A stretch of 64,000 nt of DNA from assembly GCA_023362775.1 (NCBI GenBank), contig JALMGJ010000005.1, positions 65,974,463 to 66,038,462 on the forward strand, given 5' to 3'. The notes under the pieces are model-generated. The model made no database searches, had not been told where the DNA came from, and saw nothing but the letters and a program-made list of their open reading frames with translations. Shown one piece after another: positions 12,257 through 21,520 of this stretch. The DNA is from Charina bottae. Lineage: Eukaryota; Chordata; Lepidosauria; Squamata; Charinaidae. The position numbers were made by a program, and so were the translations under genes. The first letter of the stretch is position 1. Each line of letters begins with the position of its first letter.

Positions 12257-15200
12257 ATGATGGATGAATGGGATAAGGGACCCTTGATTAGTCCCAAGAA
12301 TTCCGGAGGCCTGGGAGTGGAGGCTACTAGGCCAGAGTCGGGAATCTCTGGGGGCTGTGCGGTGGGCCAAGTGATTCAGGTGGTGACGGGCAGGGGACGG
12401 TATGACGGGAACCGGAGGGCAAGCCATTATCGGGGAAGGCGCCCCCGGTGTTTGTTACCAGTGGTGTGTTCCGGCCCCCCGTGTTCATACCCAGGCCCTG
12501 GTAAGCAGTTCCTCGTGGGCTCCGGTCTCCGACTGCTGCTGCTGAATGCCAGGTCGGTGAATAACAAGGCCCCCCTTATAAGTGATTTAATCACAGAGGA
12601 AGGGGCTGACCTGGTGTGTATTACCGAGACCTGGCTGGGCCCAGAGGGGGGAGTAGCCCTCTTGGAAATGTGCCCAGCCGGGTTTCGGGTGTGGCATCAG
12701 CCGAGACACCGGGGCAGGGGAGGAGGGGTAGCAGTGGTCATCAGAGAGTCCCTTGTGGCCTTCAGGGGCGCTGCTCCACAAGTGACCGGATGTGAGACCC
12801 TGTTTTTCAAGTTGGGTTCACGAGAATAGTTGGGAGTGTTGCTGCTGTACCAGCCTCCCTGCTGCGTAGCAACCTCCCTGCCTGAGCTGCTCGAGGCTGT
12901 CTCGGGGTTGGCAGTGAAGTTTCCCAGACTTATGGTTCTGGGGGATTTCAATCTGCCGTCCCTGGGGCGGTCCTCGGAGGTGGCCCGGGAGTTCATGGCT
13001 ACCATGGCAGCTATGGGCCTTTCTCAGATTATTCGTGACCTGACTCATGACAGTGGTCTCACTCCGGATTTAGTTTTCTTGTCCGAGCAGTGGCAATGTG
13101 ATCTGAGGGGAGAGTTACATCTTTCCCCATTGTCATGGTCAGACCACGCCCTGGTGACCCTGAGACTCTCTTGCGCTACCCCACTCCCCAGGGAGGTGGG
13201 ACCTATTTGACTGGTCCGCCCCCGGCGACTGATGGACCCAGTGAGGTTTCAGAAGGAGCTGGGGGTTATTCCTGAGGACTTGCTTCACGGTCCAGTGGAG
13301 GTCCTGGCTGCAGCCTGGAACAAGGCAGCAGCCGGAGCCCTGGACAAGATCGCGCCTATGCGACCTCTCTGGCCCTGTTCAGCCCGTCACTCTCCGTGGT
13401 TTATGGAGGAGTTGAGGGCTTTGAAGAGGGTTAAGAGACGTCTAGAGCGCCGCTGGAGAAAGACGAAGACGGAATCTGACCGAACACAATCTAGAGCCGC
13501 TGTTAAGGCCTACCTTGTGGCGGTAAGAGCGGCGAAACGTGAATATTTCTCTGCTCTTATTGCGTCCGCAGAATGCCATCCGACGGCCCTGTTTAAGATT
13601 ACAAGATCGCTTTTGGGTCGGGAGCAAGGGGAGACCCATCTACAGGGCCGATTGGAAGAGTTTTCTGAGCATCTGCAGGACAAAATCGCTCAGATTCATT
13701 CCAAGTTGGACTCCAAGCGTGAGACAAGATCTGGGGAGATGCCAGAGGCTCGTACTTACCATGTTATCTGGGAGCAGTTTGATCCTGTTGGGCCTGATGA
13801 AGTAGACAGGATCCTTGGGATTGTAAATGCCACCACATGTCAACTTGACCCATGTCCCTTCTGGCTGGTGAAATCAGCTAGAGAGGTGACATGTGGCTGG
13901 GTCCTGGCGATTATAAATTTGTCCTTGAGTGAGGGGGTGTTCCCGGCTGCCTTTAAGGAGGCGCTGGTGCACCCCCTCCTCAAAAAACCGTCTTTGGACC
14001 CTACTATTCTGGGCAATTTTCGCCCAGTCTCCCACCTTCCCTTTTTAGGAAAGGTGGTTGAGAAGGTGGTGGCATTGCAACTCCAGAGGATTCTGGAAGA
14101 AACGGATTATCTGGACCCTTTTCAGTCAGGTTTCAGGCCAGGATATGGGACAGAGACTGCATTGGTCGCGCTTATGGATGATCTCTGGCGAGGGCGGGAT
14201 GGAGGGAGTGCGTCCATCCTGGCTCTCTTAGATCTCTCAGCGGCTTTTGATACCGTCGACCATGGTATACTCTTGGGGCGGCTCAGGGAGTTGGGGGCGG
14301 GCGGCTTGGTTTTGCGCTGGTTTGCCTCCTTCCTCCAGGGCCGTTCCCAGTCGGTGTTGATAGGGGAGGAGAGAGCTGACCCGTGACCCCTGTCTTGTGG
14401 GGTGCCTCAGGGATCGGTTCTTTCTCCTCTCCTGTTCAACATCTACATGAAGCCGCTGGGAGAGATCATCCATCACCACGGGATGAGGTATCACAAATAT
14501 GCTGATGATACCCAGTTATACATCTCCATCCCGGGTGAAGTAGGTGATGCGGTCGATGCCCTATCTCAGTGTCTGGAGGCTGTGGGGGTCTGGATGGGGA
14601 ACAACAGGCTTCAACTGAACCCTGGTAAGACGGAGTGGCTGTGGATTGATGGCCCCCCTAGAACCGGGAAGTTGTCATCTTTGGTTCTGGGTGGGGTTGC
14701 ACTACCTCACTCAGATCCAGTGCGGAATCTGGGGGTCCGCACAACTTCAAGTTGTGCGCCAGTTACGCCCTTTCCTGGATCAGGAGGCCCTCCGAACAGT
14801 CACTCATGCCCTTGTCATCTCCCGCATAGACTACTGTAATGCGCTCTACATGGGGCTACCCCTGAAGAGTATCCGGAAGCTTCAGCTGGTACAGAATACG
14901 GTGGCGCGAGCAGTTACGGGTGCCATAAGATCGGCACATGTAACACCTCTGCTACGCGAGCTGCATTGGTTGCCAGTTTGCTTCCGGGTCCAATTCAAGG
15001 TGTTGGTTTTTACCTTTAAAGCCCTATATGGCATAGGACCAGGGTACCTGAGGGACCGTCTCGTCCCGATAATGTCAGCCCGCCCCACCTGTGCGTGCAG
15101 AGAGGGCATGCTTCGGACCCCCTCAACAAGAGAATTCCATCTAGCGGGGTCCAGGAGGCGTGCTTTCTCTGCGACAGCCCCCGCCTTATGGAACATCTTG

Positions 15201-15323
15201 CCCCCGGAGGTGAGACTGGCCCCTTCACTCCTGGCCTCTCGGAAGGCCCTTAAGACCTGGCTCTGCCGCCTGGCCTGGGACAACGGAGGTGGTAGTGCCT
15301 CCTGGGGTTGGCTGGCCCCGTAG
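12257..15323 (+). pseudogene. L2 ORF2 (endonuclease-RT), broken
   Basis: The frame carries an APE-type endonuclease. Visible motifs are LLLLNARSVNNK, ITETWLGPEGG, GGGVAVVIRES, LGDFNLPSLG and SWSDHALV. The reverse transcriptase follows, with [59 protein letters not shown] and the catalytic YADDTQLY. The C-terminal tail has LVQNTVARAVTG and LHWLPVCFRVQFKVL. In-frame stops fall at 12827-12829, 13208-13210 and 14384-14386, and the frame shifts once near 14.73 kb, after which coding text continues in another frame to 15323. All catalytic blocks are still legible, so the copy is dead but not ancient. The usual product nicks target DNA and copies the element RNA. Confidence 0.9.
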
Positions 15324-15505
15324 CAATAAGACCTATGCTACGGTCTCCAATCCATCTTGGATTTTATTTTATTTTATTTTATATCTGGATTTATTTTTAT
15401 ATATCTTCTACTTTGTATGGTTTTAAATATTTTAAATTTTTAAGTCTTAATTTTTGTAACCCGCCCAGAGTCCCTTGTATGGGAGATGGGCGGGGAATAA
15501 ATTAA

Positions 15506-15544
<39 letters not shown>
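15506..15544 (+). repeat. (AAT)n tail of the L2 LINE
   Basis: A 3'-terminal AAT repeat directly follows the GGGGAATAAATT end of the L2. It is the LINE's own tail rather than an independent microsatellite. Confidence 0.9.
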
Positions 15545-15791
15545 TTAATGTTTTTACTATATACAGTGAAGCTATTTACAACAAGTATTTACAACATGTA
15601 TGTACAACACAATCCCAGGGCAGGTTTCCTCCTAAGTCTCCCTGCCAGAGACTGGTCCCCTCTAGCTCTCCTGATTCCTCCCCATTTCTCCCTGTCTTCC
15701 TCTCCCATTTCTGGGCTTGACAAGAGAAAGAGTGAAAAGAAAGGAATGGGCTGGAATTACTGTAGTATGCTCAGTGTGCAGTCAAACATCT

Positions 15792-16450
15792 TGTTAGCCT
15801 TACCAGGTAGACCAGACAGGAAACACGACCAGATAAGCTAATTCAACTTTATTGTAAAGCTACATTAACAGAATCTTGCAAGTCTGAAAGTACAATTCTC
15901 CTGCCATCACCTTTACAGGCCAAGAACTTAGGGAGGGTCCCTTCTGAACCTCTTGCTCTACCCACTATGCAGGTGTGGGCTATGCGCCCTCTTATCTGAC
16001 TGTTCCCTAGGCAGCATCACTTCACCCCATCTCCCAAGGTCATTCCCACATACCATTACACATTTACTGCTTCTCCATTGGGAGAAGAATCTCTCTCAGG
16101 GTCTTCTGCCCAGTCCTTCCCCAGAGACTAGGGCTTCTCCACTGACAGCTGATATCCTCCTTCCCCTCTGGGGTCTTGGGTGAAGCCACCACCTGCAGCC
16201 AGATGGGTCCCTTCTTCCCATTCTTGGGTCTTGGGTGGAGCTCTTGTCCCTCTGAGTCTTCACTTCCCTTCTTCCAAGGAAGCCTCCCCTGGACCTTTCT
16301 TCTCCCTTCCTGACCAGGAACTGACAACTGCTCTGCACACTTAACTTCTCTCTCCAACTTTTCTCTCCAGTCACTCTGTTCACTCCATGCACAGAATTTC
16401 TCTCCTCTCCTTCTCTCTCTCTCCAATTTTTAGGGTAGACCAGCAGCATG
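15792..16450 (-). mobile_element. probable solo LTR (R-U5 side clear)
   Basis: Read on the minus strand, a pyrimidine-poor, G/A-rich stretch leads to CTTTACAATAAAGTTGAA (poly(A) signal). About 45 nt downstream the sequence ends in ...GGTAAGGCTAACA, a CA-type LTR terminus. Plus-strand sequence therefore begins TGTTAGCC at 15792. No protein coding is convincing. I could not find a matching target duplication, so the far end near 16450 is an estimate. It is unlike the LTR family at 19, 46 and 51 kb. Confidence 0.5.
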
Positions 16451-16629
16451 TATTCTGTAAGTCTATTTTGGTACAGAATCTAGCTGGGTAGATTAGGAGA
16501 ATACTCTGTTTTAGCAAAGAAATTTCTGATGATATTCTCTTCTGCAAGTCAATAAAAAGTTTGCCTAGATTTTATTTTTACTGGGATCACTTTTTTATAC
16601 ATCCCTTGCCTACTAAGTCAAAAATAGTA

Positions 16630-16634
<5 letters not shown>

Positions 16635-16693
<59 letters not shown>
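16635..16693. repeat. (GA)n microsatellite
   Basis: About 29 uninterrupted GA units. Confidence 0.98.
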
Positions 16694-16697
<4 letters not shown>

Positions 16698-17385
16698 GTA
16701 AGACTATAGCCGTGGGAACTTTCAACTAGTTTTGGATTCCATCTAATAAACTAGCTTGGAACTACACTGGAGGTTTTAGCAAGACTATTCCAATAAAATT
16801 ATTTCAGAGAGTGAGTCACTTTTTTTCTTTTATTCAAAGCCAATTAAAATAAATGGAGAAATTTACACTGATAAATGAAATTCCATTATCTAAGACCATT
16901 CTCCCTAATTAGAGTAAACTCTGCTTTCATTTGCTCAGCGGACTGCTGCAAAGCTAGAGAAAGCAGCTCTACAGTACAGCAGAAGATAGAATGAAATCAT
17001 TAGAGAATATAAAAGAAGATAATGTAAAGGAGCAATGTTTCATATTAGCATAAGAAAAGCTGACCTAAGCATTAACAACAACATACGTTGTAATTCTAAA
17101 ACAGCAAAGGATGGGCATATAGCAGCAAGAATACATGGAATAAAGCTGAACAAAAAATTACATGCCCCTACATTGCTTATCTTGGCTGGCCCCATTCAGT
17201 TGTCTTTTTATAAACAAGCTTTCTGAATTGAGATTTTACACAAAATTAGTGTGTTTAGTGCCCAAGATTTTTTTTCCAGGCAAATTTTCAACAACAACAA
17301 CAATAATGACCTGAAATTATGTTTCTGAATATTACTAGAAAGATTCAGTAAGTCCTACTTTCCTCTGGCTACTGTTTAAATATGG
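16694..17385. other. AT-rich unique DNA
   Basis: No gene or element recognised. Short CAA repeats occur near 17290. Confidence 0.6.
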
Positions 17386-17705
17386 GCAGGAGTGGATGAT
17401 GCCCCCTTGCGACCAGTGAGAGGGGGTGAGGGGGCAGAGTGGATGTTTGGGGGGTGGTTGGGCCCTCTTGGTGCCAAGAGTGGAAGCTGGTGTGCTAGGG
17501 GGCCTATAGTCACCTAGGGACGATTGTGTGTGGGAGATGTGTTCATGGAGGGGGCCCTTATGTCAACTCAGGGATTTCGGAGGGCCAGGAGTGGAGGCAT
17601 CCGGGCCTGGAAACTCTGGGGGCAGTAGGGTGGGTTGCCCCATCAAAGTGGTGATGGGTCGGGGATGTTACGACAGGAACCGGGGGAAACTGCCGTTGGT
17701 GTGTC
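17386..17705 (+). mobile_element. L2 5' fragment (second copy)
   Basis: The stretch aligns by eye to the L2 copy at about 12.09-12.41 kb. Shared landmarks include 'GACCAGTGAGAG', 'GAGCTGGTGCGCT/GAAGCTGGTGTGCT', 'GGAGTGGAGGC', 'CTCTGGGGGC' and 'GACGGGAACCGG/GACAGGAACCGG'. It stops abruptly just after the last landmark, where the sequence becomes unrelated to L2. No RT part is present, which is unusual for a LINE because 5' truncation normally leaves the 3' end. Confidence 0.65.
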
Positions 17706-17930
17706 GCCGCGGGAAAACCCGGAAGTGCCGCCGTTGCGGCAGCACGCAAAAACCCGGAAGCGCTGCTGCCGCTTTTGCTTTTTGCACGCCGCCGTTGGTG
17801 TGTTGCTGCGGGAAAACCCGGAAGCACTGATGATGATCAGCGCTTCTGGGTTGTGTGACGACACACCAGACTGTGTGTGGCGACACACTTTTGTGTCACC
17901 ACACACAGTTTGGAAAGCTCTGCTCTAGCA
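17706..17930. repeat. GC-rich repeated block fused to the L2 fragment
   Basis: The motif 'GCGGGAAAACCCGGAAG' occurs at about 17709 and 17809, roughly 100 bp apart, with 'CCGCCGTTG' before or after it. The block ends with several nested small hairpins of the form TGTGTG-N-CGACACAC (17855-17905) and 'GTTTGGAAAGCTCTGCTCTA', which resembles the terminus of hAT-like non-autonomous elements. The origin is not established. Confidence 0.4.
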
Positions 17931-18361
17931 TTTAAGTCTTCTGCGTTTTGCTTTGAAATTGTGTCTCCAGCTGTTTACAGCTGCCTCGGTGAATCATCCT
18001 TCAGTTCAATTCCAAAATAAGTTATGAAGTGATCATTTCTTCCTATAAAGGATTTTCAGATGGGGAAGCATGACAGCTAGCAAGAGACTGCTGGGTGATA
18101 GAGAATTGTGTTAAAAAACAAAAAGTATCAGTAAACATAAATTCATGTCCAAACATAAAATAAATTAAAGCAAATTAAATTCAAAATTATGAAGCACCCT
18201 GAGAACGAGACAGAAAAATGCAAGACATCTTGGCAGGACCAGAAGAACCTCAGGAACCCAATAGAATATTTTTACCCATTATAAATATTTAGCATAAGCA
18301 TAAAACAATACCATCAGTAGCTAAGTGGTAAACTTCCTGCAATATAAATGTTCTCTATATA
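17931..18361. other. AT-rich unique DNA
   Basis: No gene or element recognised. Confidence 0.55.
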
Positions 18362-18853
18362 TTCAATTTATTTATTTATTTATTTATCATATTTATACCC
18401 CGCCTATCCCCTCCCTACTGGAGGGCTCTAGGCGGCTTACAACCATGTAATTCATATATTATACAGTCATATAATCAATCTTTACACAATGTTTAACCGC
18501 GCGATGGGAAGGAGGTGAAGGAACCGGCTCTTCAGCTGCAGGCATCGGACTACATGTCCCAGGATGCCTCGCTTTCGCGCCAGCTGCTGACATCCAGGAA
18601 GTTGTTGATTTGGATCTGTCGTTCTCCGCCGCCATTATCGGGGTTCCCAGATCTTCTTCGGTTCGAGGAGGACGACCCTCCGCTGGACACCGGCAAATTG
18701 ACCCACGAAGTGGTACCCATTTATCTACTCGCATTATGCTTTCGATCTGCTGGGTGGGGCTGGAGCTAGTGGCGGGAGCTCACCCCGCCCCACGGTTTTG
18801 AACTGCCAACCTTGTGGTCGGCAGACTACCGGCTCAGCAGGTTAAACCGCACT
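18362..18853 (-). mobile_element. tRNA-headed SINE with L2-type 3' tail
   Basis: On the minus strand a degenerate tRNA-like head (18853 downward) leads into the body shared with the other SINEs of this family (ending at GGTACCACTTCG near 18715). A GC-rich segment specific to this copy follows. The 3' end is TTGTAAGCCGCCTAGAG ... ATAGGCGGGGTATAAA with an (AAAT)n tail, which matches the 3' end type of L2 LINEs rather than Bov-B. The A-box region is poor. No target duplication was found. Confidence 0.65.
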
Positions 18854-19074
18854 CCTCTGGATTTCCTGGAATTTCTTCTTTACCTTATTTTGATTATACA
18901 ATAAGTGGAAAAAAACATTGCCCAATATTTATAGATTTATTCTTGTTGTGTTCAATAATGACTCTTCAAAGAAAAGTGTGCCTCTGATCCTAGATCAAAA
19001 CTTCTAATTAGATGTTTACATTTCTTCCTGCTACCAAGTGGGTTTTAGGAACATTAACATTTTGGTCATGGCTT
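18854..19074. other. AT-rich unique DNA
   Basis: Nothing recognised. Confidence 0.5.
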
Positions 19075-19079
19075 CTAGG

Positions 19080-20200
19080 TGTCAGGATGGAGGCTGAGTC
19101 TGATGAGTCCGATGAGTTCGATTTAGAAATAGAAGGACCAATAACAATAGAAACAGGAAAGGACAGAACTGGCATGAAATTTGAACTAGATTCAGAACAG
19201 CTGATTGGAGGCAACCCAGAAGGAGACTCGCCTCCATCTATTAGCATTTGAGAACAGCAGTGGGAAAGGCAGGCAGAGCATGATTGGCTCCCGCTCACAA
19301 ACAGCACAAAAATCAAAGAGATAAAAGGAAAGTGCAGTGTGCACCCATTGCCGGAGACAACCATTCACGTTCCATACAGCTTCATAAAGTGAATCGCGAT
19401 CCCGTCGCCGCGCCAGGATCCCTGCTCAGACCTCACCTTGCTTTCATGCCAGAGCCTTGCTGTGCAGTCCTGCCAAGCCTTGCGCTGGAGCCCTGCCTTG
19501 TCATCTCACCTCGCAATGTGCCAGAAACCAGTCCCGCCACACAGCCGTGCTTTGGGCCGGGACTTAGCCTTGCTGCTGTGCCCTGTCCTGCACCGGAACC
19601 CTGTCCAGCCTACGGGTCCAGCCTCGTGCCGAAGTCCTGCCTTTCCCTCATGCCCAGCCTTGAGCCGGAACCCCCACTTCCAGCCACCGCGCTCAGTCTC
19701 ATGCCGGAATTGTCCTTCGCAGACATGCCAAGCCTTGTGCCAGAACCTTGTCTTGCCTTCGCACCCAGCCTCGAGCCAGAACCTCATCTTGCAGTAGCCG
19801 CATCCAGTCCCGTACCAGAATCGTCCTTTGCAGTCGCACCGAGTCTCGTGCTGGAACCTTGTCTTGCCTTCACACCCAGCCTTGAGTTGGAACCTTGTCC
19901 TGCAGTTGCCACGTCAAACCTCGTACCGGAGCTGTTCCTCGCCACAGTGCCAAGCCTCATGCCAGAGTTGCGCCACGCCGTCACGCCAAGCCTCGTACTG
20001 GAGGCATTCCTTGCCGCAGCACCAAGCCCCGCATCAGAACCTTGCATAGAAGCCACGTGGTGGTTGTCCACGTGCGTGCCTACCGAGAATGGATCACCGC
20101 TGGCCACCTGAACTCTGTGAGCACCTCGTGTTGCCTTGTTCTCTAGAGTTAATTTGTGTGTTTTTACTGTAAATAAAGTACTTTACCCACAATTCAATAC
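19080..20200 (+). mobile_element. long-LTR family, copy 1 (probable solo LTR)
   Basis: It starts TGTCAGGATGG, parallel to TGTGAGAGTCGG and TGTCAGAGTCC at copies 2 and 3. Landmarks in order are a CCAAT box in reverse (CTGATTGG, 19201-19208), a TATA box (GATAAAAGG, about 19320), 'TTGCCGGAGACAACC' (about 19348), an internal array of about 42-bp units (19.43-20.05 kb) and the poly(A) signal AATAAA (20172-20177). The array reads as 14-residue units of the type PSLVPEPCLAFA. The exact 3' end and target duplication were not found, so the end is approximate. No internal retroviral genes adjoin it. Confidence 0.65.
19284..20111 (+). other. open frame across LTR copy 1 repeat array
   Basis: A 275-codon frame. 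The first about 40 residues (APAHKQHKNQRDKRK ... IAGDN) parallel the frame in copies 2 and 3 (LAPAFQRREKQNK ... IAGDN and LAPKEKRRAKSR ... ARDN). The rest is a run of 14-residue proline/alanine/glutamate units with consensus like PSL-x-PEPCLA. No known domain, signal peptide or membrane segment. Upstream, the equivalent frame is cut by a stop at 19249-19251 and a shift. Whether it is ever translated is unknown; unit lengths in multiples of three would keep any frame open. Confidence 0.35.
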
Positions 20201-20700
20201 AAGAAGTCACCAATGCTCTCAAATGATCTTGGGTTCAATTAATTACTTCTTTAGCACTTTAGGCGCTTGAAACTGTCCACCACTCCTGAAACAGGTCTTG
20301 CCCTCTTTAAAACATTATTTTTTCAGGTTTTCCACTTAGTAAAAGGTAAAAGGACTTAGAAAAAAAGTATCACAAAAATAAAAAAGTGTGTTACAATTGC
20401 ATTTCAGCCAATCTCAACAGGGCAAACCTGGGTGAAAATGTCAGTCTCAATGGGATTTAGGATTCACAGTAGTTTCCTTACTCTGCCTGCTATATCACAA
20501 AACATATGGAGGAATTATATATCCATTGCACTGCACAAAAAGTGGAAGGAATTAGTCATCTACCACAAAAGTTTGTGCTCCAGATGCACAGACAATTCCT
20601 TCTTTTGCCAATAAATGAAAGAAGCATAACTACTGTATGTTCCCTGCTTTATCACTTTTTGTAAGATATAGCTCCACCATGACTTTTTTGGGAAAATACC
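20201..20700. other. AT-rich unique DNA
   Basis: No gene or element recognised. Confidence 0.5.
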
Positions 20701-21024
20701 TTATCCATCATCACTTAAATACAACATAAGAGCAGAAAGATGTCCTGCAGACTTCTGCTTTTTACAACATCCAGCAAGACCTTGTTGAGCCAGAATACAC
20801 TGAAACCAATTAATTCTGGACACATCTAAAACACAAGTATCAGCCAACAATCTGTTTTCTGGTAACCGATTTGTGCCATTTCCATTGATATATAAAAGGG
20901 ACAGCAAGGCCTCTCTTTCTTCCTTCAGAGCATCAAGATGGGCCAACTCATTAGAATCTTTTCCAACTTTATCCAGAGACCAGCTGTTCAGACAGCAGAG
21001 TTGGAACTTAGCAATGGCTGTCAT
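20701..21024 (-). other. coding-like fragment of unknown origin
   Basis: A 107-codon frame starts at ATG 21022-21024 on the minus strand and has a protein-like composition (MTAIAKFQLCCLNSW, LDALKEEREALLSLL, LPENRLLADTCVLDVSR). The acidic-basic helix-like stretch and even amino-acid use set it apart from chance frames nearby. I do not recognise the family. It could be a remnant of a processed pseudogene, of a transposon gene, or chance. No splice sites or poly(A) tail were identified. Confidence 0.2.
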
Positions 21025-21134
21025 CTATGAACTGCAGCCAACTGGGGAAGGGGGAAATTATTGTCAGTCTATCCCAAATATGTTGACAAGGATTGTATTT
21101 GTATCTGCTATAGAAGGTTTTTTAAAAAAATAAA

Positions 21135-21520
21135 TAAATAATACTTGTTTTCAATTCCTTCTGGATCAATGGTATATACCATGGCTTGCCCTGCTTGTGT
21201 TGGTGGGGATGTTGTTCTCTCCTTAGGAGTTCCTTGATTGGGCTGTTGTTTGCTGCTTGGTTGATTGACTGAGTTAAGAGTTCCTTGATTAGGGTCAATT
21301 GTGCTGTTTGATTGTTCCTCTGGTGCTAATCCTGGTGTTAATCTTTGCATATCTGGGTGATGATTGCTGGTATATAAACAGAGAGCAAGTCCCACTCCCT
21401 TGTCGCACTGAAGATGTTGCCTAGTCTGGCAATGAAATGTCTGCAAGAAAACAACAAGGCTCAGAGAGCACCAAGGACTCCACAGTTCAGCCCTGAGCTA
21501 CAAATATTCTCTTCGAAATC
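21135..21520 (+). mobile_element. Penelope-like terminal repeat, inverted arrangement
   Basis: The plus-strand part from about 21370 (TATATAAACAGAGAGC) through 'CAACAAGGCTCAGAGAGCAC' to the CTACAAATATTCTC end at about 21515 matches the plus arm at 30.89-31.04 kb. The left part (21178-21265, 'CTTAGGAGTTCCTTGATT' region) is the same unit in the opposite orientation, as in the 30.7-30.9 kb locus. A hammerhead-like core (21408-21441) supports a Penelope-like origin. No coding part is present. The family assignment is an inference from the inverted architecture and the core motif. Confidence 0.5.
21408..21441 (+). ncRNA. hammerhead-like core (variant)
   Basis: CTGAAGA is followed by a stem arm TTGCC, loop TAGTCT, arm GGCAA, then TGAAATGTC. 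The layout CUGANGA - stem II - GAAA - GUC matches a minimal hammerhead with a two-base stem III. Stem II is short and has mismatches next to the core, so activity is doubtful. The two matching cores at 30.4 and 30.9 kb keep the TTGCC/GGCAA stem while the loop varies. Confidence 0.35.

Larger units (their letters stand above)
11125..15546 (+). mobile_element. near full-length L2-clade LINE
   Basis: A GC-rich island in AT-rich surroundings has the full LINE order: 5'UTR (11.13-12.25 kb), one long coding frame with endonuclease then reverse transcriptase (12.26-15.32 kb), a short 3'UTR with the hallmark end CCGCCCAGAGTCCCTTGTAT ... GGCGGGGAATAAATT, and an (AAT)n tail. The RT motif YADDTQLY points to the L2 clade rather than CR1, which usually has FADDTKL-like text. 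The 5' boundary is approximate; TTTAAT occurs at both edges but is too short to be decisive. Pieces of the same subfamily lie at 17.4, 31.4, 37.4, 38.6 and 55.9 kb. Confidence 0.88.

Noticed and set aside
16064..16449. Two overlapping minus-strand frames of about 120 codons
   Set aside because: They lie in purine-rich LTR-like sequence in two phases at once, with repetitive glutamate/arginine composition and no domain.
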